Assembly: GCF_006439335.1 (NCBI RefSeq)
Contig: NZ_SAWY01000027.1
Coordinates: forward strand, 1 to 64,000
From: Litorilituus lipolyticus
GTDB lineage: Bacteria > Pseudomonadota > Gammaproteobacteria > Enterobacterales > Alteromonadaceae
Direction of reading: 5' to 3'
Length of the DNA stretch: 64,000 nucleotides
Part shown: positions 56,819-64,000 of the stretch, one piece after another
Position numbering within the stretch: the first letter of the stretch is position 1
Layout of the letters: each line of letters begins with the position of its first letter
Notes under the pieces: generated by a model
The model's input: the letters and a program-made list of their open reading frames with translations, nothing else
Database searches by the model: none
Told to the model about the DNA's origin: nothing
Position numbers and translations under genes: made by a program

Positions 56819-56850
56819 AGTGATAACTACTTTTAACAGTAGTTATCACT
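56819..56850 (+). terminator. Hairpin after the galT-galK-sglT operon
   Basis: A perfect 12-bp stem, AGTGATAACTAC with GTAGTTATCACT, around an eight-base loop, starting 9 bp after the sglT stop. It is not followed by a T run, so it may stabilise the 3' end or need Rho. Confidence 0.6.
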
Positions 56851-56945
56851 GACTATTGTCTTCATATATTCAGAATTGTTTAAATACCTTGTATTTAGCT
56901 ATGCTGTAGATAAAAATTTTGTCTATAATGATGTAACTTCCTTTT

Positions 56946-57317
56946 ATGAGTTTTACTATGGCAGAACATACGCAAGTATTAGCGACATTTTTAGCTGATG
57001 TTAAACCAAATCAAGCCATATGGGCTTTACAAGATAAGTCTAGCGGTGACTGGGTTGTTCTTGATTCTATTAATTATGAAGAATCTGAAGTAATGCCTCT
57101 TTGGTCAAGCAGTGAACTTGCTCAAGAGCACTGCTTTGATGAATGGCAAGACTATCAACCAGCCAAAATAACCTTGTCAGATTGGTTAGAGTTTTGGATT
57201 GCTGATTTACATGAAGATGGTGTTATTATCGGAGTGAACTGGCAAGATGAAAAAGAGTGCTTAGAAATGGAGTTGGGGGACTTTTCTCAGGCTGTTGCTG
57301 AAATTGAAGCGCTTTAA
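56946..57317 (+). CDS. DUF2750 family protein
   Basis: A 123-residue acidic soluble protein matching DUF2750: 'AIWALQDKSSGDWVVLDS' near residue 23, 'VMPLWSSSELAQEHC' near 49 and 'LSDWLEFWIADLHEDGVIIG' near 77. The family is common in gammaproteobacteria and has no known function; some members act in immunity-like gene clusters, but nothing here supports that. Neither possible start (ATG 56946 or 56958) has a clear ribosome-binding site. It sits between sglT and galM without an obvious link to galactose. Confidence 0.8.
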   Translation: MSFTMAEHTQVLATFLADVKPNQAIWALQDKSSGDWVVLDSINYEESEVMPLWSSSELAQEHCFDEWQDYQPAKITLSDWLEFWIADLHEDGVIIGVNWQDEKECLEMELGDFSQAVAEIEAL

Positions 57318-57371
57318 TTATTTTATATATTAAGTCTAATTAATTGCTTATGCATTTTTAAGGTTGGTGCG

Positions 57372-58142
57372 TTGAAAAAAAATACCAGTCAATTTTATCG
57401 TATTATACCCTTTCTTTTTTGCTTGGTTACTTTTGCTAGCCAAGCTAACTTATCATTCGAAAAAATCATACTTAACGAAATCACTAAAATGTACATGTCT
57501 TCAATGACATTTATTTTTTTAAACCAACCTCTGATAAATCAAAAAGGCGGTAATAAAGAGGCGTTATTTGGTGATAAATTTATAGATAATATCAAGGCAA
57601 CTTATCAACAAAAGCATAACGAAGAATTTCCTTTATTAGATCATAAGCTTAAGCAATTGCTAGTGCAATCTATGGTAGAGGTAATGGAAGATAATAAAAT
57701 GCTGTTTAATGATGAAGACATTGGTTTTAAAGGTATTATTCCCGCTATATTCGCTGCTCAGTTATCGGCAAAATTAGCAACTAAAGGAATAGGTTTAAAA
57801 ATTAAGTTTACTCGAACCAAAGAAGATATAAGAAATGTACTAAATATTCCTGATCAATGGGAAAGTAAAGTCATGGCGAAAATAATAGAAAAACCAGAGA
57901 TTTATTATGATGAGCAAGCCATAATTAATGACAAACCCGCTTATAGACAATTTACGCCTTTGCCTATGGCGCCTTATTGTTTGAAATGTCATGGTTCCAT
58001 GGAGCACAATCCCTTAAATGCAGGAAAAGATAAAGAGGAATGGACAAATATTGATATGACAGGCTTTGAAATGGAAAACTGGACACTAAACGACTTTGGT
58101 GGTGGAGTTAGTATTTCAATTGAAAAGTCAGTGTTAGAGTAG
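57372..58142 (+). CDS. Exported Tll0287-like (DUF3365) haem protein
   Basis: A 256-residue protein with a signal peptide cleaved near residue 26 ('FASQANLS'). A mostly helical domain, then 'APYCLKCHGSMEHN' with the covalent haem motif CLKCH at residues 203-207. The C-terminal strands and the single haem site fit the Tll0287/DUF3365 group, periplasmic c-type haem domains of largely unknown, often sensory, function. TTG start with AAGG upstream. It lies 54 bp after DUF2750 and 27 bp before a periplasmic binding-protein-like gene, possibly a sensor pair. Confidence 0.65.
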   Translation: MKKNTSQFYRIIPFLFCLVTFASQANLSFEKIILNEITKMYMSSMTFIFLNQPLINQKGGNKEALFGDKFIDNIKATYQQKHNEEFPLLDHKLKQLLVQSMVEVMEDNKMLFNDEDIGFKGIIPAIFAAQLSAKLATKGIGLKIKFTRTKEDIRNVLNIPDQWESKVMAKIIEKPEIYYDEQAIINDKPAYRQFTPLPMAPYCLKCHGSMEHNPLNAGKDKEEWTNIDMTGFEMENWTLNDFGGGVSISIEKSVLE

Positions 58143-58169
58143 CACTGTAATATTTATGAGTACTTTATA

Positions 58170-58904
58170 TTGAAAAATAGTTCTTTATTCATCCTTTGGG
58201 TTGTATTTTTATTGTTTTCTCAAAAGGTGATTTCGCAACAGGCAGTAACTAAAAGCATTAATATTGGTGTAATTGAATACCCGCCTCATATAACTTTTCA
58301 AGGCTCAAAAATTGAAGGAAAGCTTATTAAGTATATCTCCTCTGTTTTTACGAAAGAGGGCTATGATATTGAAATAACACAACTACCAAGAGGCAGAGCA
58401 ATTGTTGAATTACAAAAAGGTAATATCGAACTATTGCTTCCTTATGATGAATTACATGAAGAAATAAAAGTATTAACGTCGCCTTTGTTTCATGCTATGC
58501 CCGGTTTATGCTTTAGAAAAGAGAACTTTATTCCCATTCTGAGTGCCACCCATCAATTTAAGCACTTAACTGTCGGGGCACCTGTTGGAACTCCTGTCGT
58601 TAGCGCATTAAAAAATTCACAAGCAGTGTTAGTTCCTTTGATTGGTGATAACTCAATAAAAAGAGGAATTGATCTGACTCAGCGGGGCCGAATTGATGCT
58701 TTCTATCATCCAAGTCCTGTACAGGTATATCATCAAGAAAATACAGAGTTCAAAGAATTGGCTTGTTCATATTTTCATGGTTACAGTAATGGTGTATATG
58801 TTGCTGTAAAGCCTAACATGTCACAAGAAAACTTCGATAAACTCAATAGGTTACTTAATAGTGCGATTCATGAGATGTCTTATGGATATTATTTTGCCAA
58901 GTAA
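58170..58904 (+). CDS. Periplasmic substrate-binding protein-like (SBP_bac_3 type)
   Basis: A 244-residue secreted protein: signal peptide about 1-23, then 'INIGVIEYPPHITFQGSKIEG' and 'LPRGRAIVELQKGNIELLLP' in the pattern of amino acid-type binding domains (SBP_bac_3). There is no permease or ATPase beside it, so transport is unlikely to be its only role; such lone proteins are often signalling partners. TTG start with no strong ribosome-binding site, so the start is uncertain. It lies 27 bp after the haem protein gene. Confidence 0.65.
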   Translation: MKNSSLFILWVVFLLFSQKVISQQAVTKSINIGVIEYPPHITFQGSKIEGKLIKYISSVFTKEGYDIEITQLPRGRAIVELQKGNIELLLPYDELHEEIKVLTSPLFHAMPGLCFRKENFIPILSATHQFKHLTVGAPVGTPVVSALKNSQAVLVPLIGDNSIKRGIDLTQRGRIDAFYHPSPVQVYHQENTEFKELACSYFHGYSNGVYVAVKPNMSQENFDKLNRLLNSAIHEMSYGYYFAK

Positions 58905-59033
58905 CCAGATGAGATGATTTTTGGTGAAAATATCTAAAGAAACTTTATAAACTGATAATTTTAAAAGACAACCTAATAAGTAGTTTATTTTAAGTGTGCT
59001 GAGAACTTAGTACTGCAAAGGTAAAATGTTAAT

Positions 59034-60008
59034 ATGATGAAGAAGTACCAAGTTTCGGATGGTATGGGGCTTACAGTTACCGTTATCCCCAAGGGAGCGA
59101 CGATAACAAGCATCTGCTTTCAAAATAAAGAATTAACCCTTGGTTATTCAGATATAAATGATTACTTATCCGATGATTTTTATCTTGGGGCTACAGTCGG
59201 TAGATATGCTAACAGAATAAAAAACGGTAAGTTTTCTTTAGATGAACATACTCACCAACTTAGTGTTAATCAACTACCACACTGTTTACATGGTGGAGAA
59301 AATAATTTCAGTAAACGCCTTTGGTCGGTAACTGAAATTACCGATAGTGAAATTGAACTTCACATTATCTCAGAAGATGGCGATCAAGGCTTTCCTGGTA
59401 CCTTAGAAGTTTGGCATCGAATACGGGTAAGTAATAATAAAGTCTATCTTAGTTACAGGGCTTTTTCAGATAAAGACACCGTGGTTAATTTGACGAATCA
59501 TTGTTACTTTAATCTAGAAGAAAACTCTCTTAGCATTAATGAACATCAGTTGAAAATTGAAGCAGAAGCATTTCTACCAATTGATGAAAACGGCATACCT
59601 TTAATAAAACAATCATTGAGTGAGCACAAGGCGTTTGATTATAGTGAGTTCAAGCTTATTGAACATTCGCTTTGTAGTGATCATGAGCAAATAAAAATAG
59701 CTAATGGCATAGACCATTGTTTTACTCTTAATGTTCAACATCAACATCAACATCAACATGCACTTGAGCTTGCTGCGCAGCTAATTTCTCCTAAAAGTCA
59801 GTTAAAATTATCGGTATATACCACTTTACCTGGACTGCAAGTCTATACAGGTAACTATCTATCCGATCCCTTTCTGCCTAAGCAAGGTATTTGTTTAGAA
59901 GCACAATTTTGGCCTGATTCGCCTAATAGAGCCGAATTTCCATCTGTTAAATTATGTGCAGGTGAAGAATATTTTCATGAAATTATTTATGAAATTAGTC
60001 GTTTGTGA
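59034..60008 (+). CDS. galM: Aldose 1-epimerase (galactose mutarotase)
   Basis: Interconverts alpha and beta galactose for the Leloir pathway. 'LGATVGRYANRIKNGKF' near residue 51, 'HCLHGGENNFSKRLW' near 84, the catalytic His in 'VNLTNHCYFNL' near 160 and the catalytic Glu in 'CLEAQFWPDSPNR' near 290 define GalM. Length 324 (E. coli 346). A (CAACAT)x4 tract at 59736-59759 encodes a Gln-His run near residue 238. It is separated from galT-galK-sglT by three unrelated genes. Confidence 0.93.
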   Translation: MMKKYQVSDGMGLTVTVIPKGATITSICFQNKELTLGYSDINDYLSDDFYLGATVGRYANRIKNGKFSLDEHTHQLSVNQLPHCLHGGENNFSKRLWSVTEITDSEIELHIISEDGDQGFPGTLEVWHRIRVSNNKVYLSYRAFSDKDTVVNLTNHCYFNLEENSLSINEHQLKIEAEAFLPIDENGIPLIKQSLSEHKAFDYSEFKLIEHSLCSDHEQIKIANGIDHCFTLNVQHQHQHQHALELAAQLISPKSQLKLSVYTTLPGLQVYTGNYLSDPFLPKQGICLEAQFWPDSPNRAEFPSVKLCAGEEYFHEIIYEISRL

Positions 60009-60090
60009 TAATTAATTAACTATACCATTTAAACTTGAATAGTTTAGGCGGATTAATACTGTTTTTGCTATAAAGTAAGTGAAAGTGAGG

Positions 60091-60644
60091 AATTGGTTAC
60101 GGGAGCTTTTATTTTATGAAGAGTGAGCCAACGGCCATGTTTTCTAAGATGAATTGGTTGCGGGAGCTCTTATTTTATGAGGAGTGAACCAACGACCATA
60201 CTTTCTAAAATGAATTGGTTACGGGAGCTCTTATTTTATGAAGAGTGAACCAACGGCCATGTTTTCTAAGATGAATTGGTTGCGGGAGCTTTTATTTTAT
60301 GAAGAGTGAATCAACGGCCATGTTTTCTAAAATGAATTGGTTATGGGAGCTCTTATTTTATGAAGAGTGAGCCAACTGTCATGTTTCTGAGATGAATGGG
60401 TTACGGGAGCTCTTATTTTATGAAGAGTGAACCAACGGCCATGTTTTCTAAGATGAATGGGTTACGGGAGCTCTTATTTTATGAGGAGTGAACCAACGGC
60501 CATGTTTTCTATGATGAATTGGTTGCGGGAGCTCTTATTTTATGAAAAGTGAACCAACGACCATGTTTTCTAAAATGAATTGGTTACGGGAGCTTTTATT
60601 TTATGAAGAGTGAACTAACGGCCATACTTTCTATGCTATGAAAA
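60091..60644. repeat. Nine tandem 61-bp repeats derived from the tRNA-fMet 3' end
   Basis: Copies start at about 60091, 60152, 60213, 60274, 60335, 60395, 60456, 60517 and 60578; all are 61 bp except the fifth (60) and the last (67). The next unit start, 60645, is the 3' end of a real tRNA gene. Read on the minus strand each unit holds GTTGGTTCA (T arm) and AGCTCCCG(T/C)AACCAATT (acceptor strand with CCA plus flank), with the middle replaced by a small CTCTT...AAGAG hairpin. TTGGTT and AACCAA can pair to close an outer stem. The units differ by a few substitutions and 61 bp is not a multiple of three, so the array is not coding. Confidence 0.92.
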
Positions 60645-60647
60645 AAT

Positions 60648-60724
<77 letters not shown>

Positions 60725-60800
60725 TCCGAATGACTTGATAAGAGTTTATCAAGAAAGCTAATAAGTTTTTTAATTCTATTATTAGAGAATAGCTAAAAAT

Positions 60801-60877
<77 letters not shown>

Positions 60878-60932
60878 TCCGAATGTTTATCAAAAGATAA
60901 AAAGCTAAGCCTGTTTTAATTCTGTACTTAAG

Positions 60933-60992
60933 AATTGGTGCGAAAGCTCTTGCTTTATGAAAAGTGAACTAACGGCCATACTTTCTATGAAA
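60933..60992. repeat. Single tRNA-derived repeat between tRNA copies 2 and 3
   Basis: A diverged 60-bp copy of the unit found at 60091-60644. It starts AATTGGTGCGAAAGCTCTTG and runs on with the shared AGTGAACTAACGGCCATAC stretch, then directly joins the 3' end of tRNA copy 3. Its last 25 bp nearly match the last unit of the array, which also joins a tRNA 3' end, so the unit-to-tRNA junction occurs twice. Confidence 0.88.
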
Positions 60993-60995
60993 AAT

Positions 60996-61072
<77 letters not shown>

Positions 61073-61170
61073 TCCGAATGTTTATCAAAAGATAAAAGCT
61101 GAACTTATTTTATTTCTTAGTTCAAGAAACGCTTTATCAGTAAAATTATCACTGCTTGAAAGCGAGGCGT

Positions 61171-61199
61171 ATATTAAGGAGTGCTGCGCGATAAAGCAA
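61171..61199 (-). promoter_or_regulatory. Candidate promoter of the tRNA-fMet operon
   Basis: On the minus strand, TTGCTT (61194-61199) and TAATAT (61171-61176) are 17 bp apart and followed by a GC-rich ACGCCTCGC, the discriminator type of stable RNA promoters. The start would be about 95 bp before tRNA copy 3. A perfect TATAAT at 61253-61258 on the same strand is an alternative without a good -35. Confidence 0.35.
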
Positions 61200-61311
61200 G
61201 CTGTTTTTTGAAACTATTGGCTATTTGTATAAATGTTCTACGTTGTGGGTTAATTATAGGCTATTTAGTTGTTTAACTCATACGATACTGACCTAATCCT
61301 TTAAGTTTTGT

Positions 61312-61340
61312 TTCTGTCATGCCTGCTTTAGGTATATAAT
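61312..61340 (+). promoter_or_regulatory. Candidate rlmL promoter
   Basis: TATAAT at 61335-61340, followed by CGCGCT, lies 30 bp before the rlmL start. The -35 region (TTCTGT, 17 bp upstream) is weak. Confidence 0.4.
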
Positions 61341-61369
61341 CGCGCTATTGTTTAATTGGGAAATGCACT

Positions 61370-63502
61370 ATGCAAAACTTTCTAGCTTTAACCTCACCAG
61401 GTATTGAAGTATTACTAGTAAATGAAATTGAAAACCTTGGCGGTGAACATGTTGTTCAAAAGCCAGAAGGGGTTTACTTTAAAGCCTCTCTTGAATTAGG
61501 TTATCGCATTTCTCTTTGGACACGGCTTGCCACCAGAGTTATGTTAAAAATTGGTGAAGGCGAGGCAAAAAATAAAGATGAATTATTTCAAACGGCTTCA
61601 AGTATCAATTGGGTAGAGCATTTTGATAGTCATCATAGCTTTGCTATTGATTTTGTTGGATATAGTGATGAGATAAGAAATAGTCAATTTGGTGGTTTAA
61701 CCATCAAAGATGCCATTGTAGATCAGTTTAGAGAGCAAGGACTAGAGCGTCCAGATGTTGATAAAAAATCTCCTGAAATTAGTTTCCAGGCTAGGTTACT
61801 CAAAGATCAAATTAGTCTTTATTTGGACTTTTCTGGCCGCGGGTTGTTTCAACGAGGATATAGACAACATACCGGCGCGGCGCCTTTAAAAGAAAATTTA
61901 GCCGCGGCGCTTATTATTCGATCTGGTTGGTTGACTGATACAACAAAGCCTTTAGTTGACCCAATGTGCGGTTCAGGTACTATTTTAATTGAAGCTGTTT
62001 CTATGGCAGCAAAACAAGCCCCAGGAATTGAAAGAGCCACATGGGGTTTTGATGTTTGGAAGATGCATGATGAAGCGTTATGGCAGCAAGAGTTAAATAA
62101 CGCCATAGAGCAATCAGCGACTTCTTTAGAGCAGCTTAATGTAAAAGTTTTCGGTATAGATATCGATTCAAGAGTATTAAAAACGGCTCAGCAAAATGCT
62201 CGTAATGCTCAACTGCAGCGATTTATTGAGTTTAGCTGTAAAGACACTAATAAAATGAATAATACCTTTGGTCAAGGTGGCACCATTTTATTTAACCCTC
62301 CTTATGGTGAACGAATTGGTGAATTACCTGAACTAGTTGAAAGCTTTGTCTTATTTGGACAAAAACTAAAGGCACAGTTCATGGATTGGCGTGTTGCTAT
62401 TTTAACAGCCAATGTTGATTTGTTAGCTATGCTTAAGCTTTCAAGCTTTAAACGCTACAAATTCAAAAACGGTCCTCTGGATTGCCAACTTGCGCTTTAT
62501 AATATTGATGAAAAGCAGCTTGAAAAAGACTCTACAACACCACAATCAAATTTTGCTGAGCAAGACAGTGCCTTTGCCAATCGATTAAAGAAAAACAGAA
62601 AATCATTAAAAGGCTGGTTGAAGTCAGGTCAAATCAATTCTTATCGCCTTTACGATGGTGATATTCCTGAATACAATGTTGCTATTGATATTTATAACGA
62701 ATATCTAGTTATTCAAGAATACGCCGCACCTAAATCTATCGATGCAGAAAAGGCCGCCAAAAGATTACAAGAAGTTATTTATTGGGCTCCTAAAGTGTTA
62801 GATATCACCACAGATAAAGTGGTGTTAAAAACACGTGCAAAGCAAAAGGGGCGAAACCAATATCAGCGTCTCGATAAGTCTAAACAAGCACTTACGGTGA
62901 ATGAGCACGGTGCTTTGTTTAAAATTAATTTATGGGATTACCTTGATACAGGCTTATTCTTAGATCATCGAAAAACACGTCAGATTGTGGCTAAGAAAGC
63001 AAAAAATAAGAGCTTATTAAACTTGTTTGCATACACAGGTTCAGTGTCTGTTCAAGCAGCATTACATGGCGCAAACTCTGTAACCACGGTAGATATGTCG
63101 AATACTTACTTAAGCTGGGCACAGGATAACTTTGCTTTAAACAAGTTATCTGGCCATAAGTATGAGTTTATCCAAGCTGATTGTTTAGATTGGCTGAAAA
63201 AAAATACTAAGCAATTCGATTTAATATTTATTGACCCGCCAACGTTTTCAAACTCAAAAAGAATGGAAGACAGCTTTGATGTTCAACGTGATCATGTCGC
63301 TTTGATAACTGATGCATTGAAGTGTTTAACCCCAGAGGGTGAAATATTCTTCACTAACAACAAGCGTAATTTTAAAATGGACTTTGAAGCAATGGACACT
63401 TTAGGATTGAAAGCAGAAAATTTATCAGATGTAACACGAGATAAAGACTTTGCTCGTAATAAACATATTCATAATAGCTGGTCAATTACTCGCAAAAAAT
63501 GA
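61370..63502 (+). CDS. rlmL: Bifunctional 23S rRNA methyltransferase RlmKL
   Basis: Methylates G2445 (RlmL half) and G2069 (RlmK half) of 23S rRNA. Domains in order: THUMP domain (about 45-155), first methyltransferase with 'PLVDPMCGSGTILIEA' near residue 195 and catalytic 'ILFNPPYGERIGEL' near 308, then the second with 'DTGLFLDHRKTRQIVAK' near 528, 'LLNLFAYTGSVSVQAALHGA' and 'LIFIDPPTFSNSKRM' near 623. Length 710 (E. coli 702). It has its own likely promoter next to the tRNA operon, and 17 bp separate it from the next gene. Confidence 0.97.
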   Translation: MQNFLALTSPGIEVLLVNEIENLGGEHVVQKPEGVYFKASLELGYRISLWTRLATRVMLKIGEGEAKNKDELFQTASSINWVEHFDSHHSFAIDFVGYSDEIRNSQFGGLTIKDAIVDQFREQGLERPDVDKKSPEISFQARLLKDQISLYLDFSGRGLFQRGYRQHTGAAPLKENLAAALIIRSGWLTDTTKPLVDPMCGSGTILIEAVSMAAKQAPGIERATWGFDVWKMHDEALWQQELNNAIEQSATSLEQLNVKVFGIDIDSRVLKTAQQNARNAQLQRFIEFSCKDTNKMNNTFGQGGTILFNPPYGERIGELPELVESFVLFGQKLKAQFMDWRVAILTANVDLLAMLKLSSFKRYKFKNGPLDCQLALYNIDEKQLEKDSTTPQSNFAEQDSAFANRLKKNRKSLKGWLKSGQINSYRLYDGDIPEYNVAIDIYNEYLVIQEYAAPKSIDAEKAAKRLQEVIYWAPKVLDITTDKVVLKTRAKQKGRNQYQRLDKSKQALTVNEHGALFKINLWDYLDTGLFLDHRKTRQIVAKKAKNKSLLNLFAYTGSVSVQAALHGANSVTTVDMSNTYLSWAQDNFALNKLSGHKYEFIQADCLDWLKKNTKQFDLIFIDPPTFSNSKRMEDSFDVQRDHVALITDALKCLTPEGEIFFTNNKRNFKMDFEAMDTLGLKAENLSDVTRDKDFARNKHIHNSWSITRKK

Positions 63503-63519
63503 GTGAGAGAACATAATTC

Positions 63520-63774
63520 ATGACATCAATAAAGTATAACTTATATGGTAGTGAAGGCTGCCACTTATGTGAACAAGCATTGGCGCTTTGTAAAACACAA
63601 TTGCCCCATGGCAGTTATGAGCAAATCGATATTATTGAAACCGAAAATGTTGCTCATGAATCGTTAACATTAGTTGAGCTATATGGTGTCCACATACCTG
63701 TTTTAGAAAGGTTGTCAGATCATAAGAAACTGTTTTGGCCTTTTGATGAAAAACAGGTTAAGGCGTTGCTTTAA
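63520..63774 (+). CDS. Glutaredoxin-family protein
   Basis: An 84-residue thioredoxin-fold protein with the CHLC motif near residue 14 ('YGSEGCHLCEQALALC') and the cis-proline region 'VHIPVLERL'. It matches the short glutaredoxin-like family (DUF836) commonly found between rlmL and uup in gammaproteobacteria. Its partner is unknown. It lies 17 bp after rlmL and about 60 bp before uup, probably in one operon. Confidence 0.88.
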   Translation: MTSIKYNLYGSEGCHLCEQALALCKTQLPHGSYEQIDIIETENVAHESLTLVELYGVHIPVLERLSDHKKLFWPFDEKQVKALL

Positions 63775-63833
63775 CGTCATTACATTTGCACAGTTATTTT
63801 CAAAAACTACTTTAAATAAATAAGTTAAAAAAT

Positions 63834-64000
63834 ATGGAATTATTCAGAATCGCCAATGGTGAACTTGCTTTTGGTGAAGGTAAAATTTTAGATCAAGCTG
63901 AACTAAGCGTACAAAGCAATGAACGTATATGTTTGGTTGGTAAGAATGGCGCAGGTAAGTCGACCTTGATGAAAGTTATCATGGGCTTACAGAAGCTTGA
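63834..64000 (+). CDS. uup: Partial ABC-F ATPase Uup (N-terminus)
   Basis: The frame begins at ATG 63834 and runs off the window after 55 codons. The N-terminus has a Walker A 'CLVGKNGAGKSTLMKVI' near residue 34 preceded by 'LDQAELSVQSNERI', which aligns with E. coli Uup. Uup is an ABC-F protein acting on ribosomes and DNA structures; the position after rlmL and the glutaredoxin-like gene supports the call. Only the first ATP-binding site is seen. Confidence 0.88.
   Translation, partial: MELFRIANGELAFGEGKILDQAELSVQSNERICLVGKNGAGKSTLMKVIMGLQKL

Noticed and set aside
60091..60644. CRISPR array
   Set aside because: Units are contiguous 61-bp repeats without unique spacers, contain tRNA sequence, and no cas gene is present in the window.
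60091..60644. Repeat protein gene
   Set aside because: The period of 61 bp is not a multiple of three and no long frame crosses the array.

Overview
The window is a stretch of ordinary chromosome from an AT-rich marine gammaproteobacterium of the Alteromonadales, most like Colwellia or a close relative. The evidence is the gene content and order: map/rpsB-tsf-pyrH-frr-uppS-cdsA-dxr-rseP-bamA-skp-lpxD-fabZ-lpxA-lpxB-rnhB-dnaE-accA-tilS, then fur-fldA-ybfE-DUF2788-ybfF, seqA-pgm and lolCDE. DUF3549/DUF3301/YqcC proteins, a Vibrio-like sodium/galactose symporter and frequent TTG or GTG starts fit the same group. The genus is an inference from remembered protein similarity; no search was run.

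Layout. 1-93: probable end of an IS3-family insertion sequence cut by the window edge. 94-4600: small conserved proteins (DUF805, DUF3301, DUF3549, YqcC), tRNA pseudouridine synthase TruC and a lipoprotein. 4868-10055 (minus): dapD, glnD, map and a DsbA-family protein. 10100-31700 (plus): the translation / isoprenoid / outer-membrane / lipid A / DNA replication block. It starts with an S2-type rpsB leader and is broken by terminator-like hairpins after tsf, frr, lpxA and accA. 31750-37160: sstT, a PhnA-type protein, then a minus-strand fur/fldA/ybfE/ybfF group. 37469-40548: seqA-pgm, followed by a galU copy that has lost its N-terminal nucleotide-binding part. 40896-46494: an orphan exosortase-type acyltransferase, 4-hydroxyphenylpyruvate dioxygenase, carbonic anhydrase, a parvulin, a small DUF2897 protein, a chemoreceptor and a PilZ-like protein. 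46624-49986: lolCDE. 50638-60008: an O-methyltransferase and a galactose cluster (MelR-like regulator, galT, galK, sglT, galM) interrupted by three unrelated small genes. 60091-61072: a repeat array and three initiator tRNA genes. 61370-64000: rlmL, a glutaredoxin-like protein and the start of uup.

How the genes work together. The central block couples ribosome production (S2, EF-Ts, RRF), the precursor for undecaprenyl phosphate and phospholipid (Dxr, UppS, CdsA), envelope assembly (RseP, BamA, Skp), lipid A synthesis (LpxD/A/B, FabZ) and fatty acid supply (AccA). LolCDE exports lipoproteins to the same envelope. The galactose cluster takes up galactose with sodium and converts it to glucose-1-phosphate by the Leloir route; Pgm links that to glycolysis. 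No galE and no intact galU are present here, so both must lie elsewhere if the pathway is complete.

The most unusual feature is at 60091-60644: nine tandem copies of a 61-bp unit directly downstream of a triple tRNA-fMet operon. Each copy carries the 3' acceptor strand with CCA and part of the T arm of that tRNA. A tenth copy lies between two of the tRNA genes. The arrangement recalls the repeats behind the E. coli tyrT operon (rtT), but the unit, tRNA and copy number differ.
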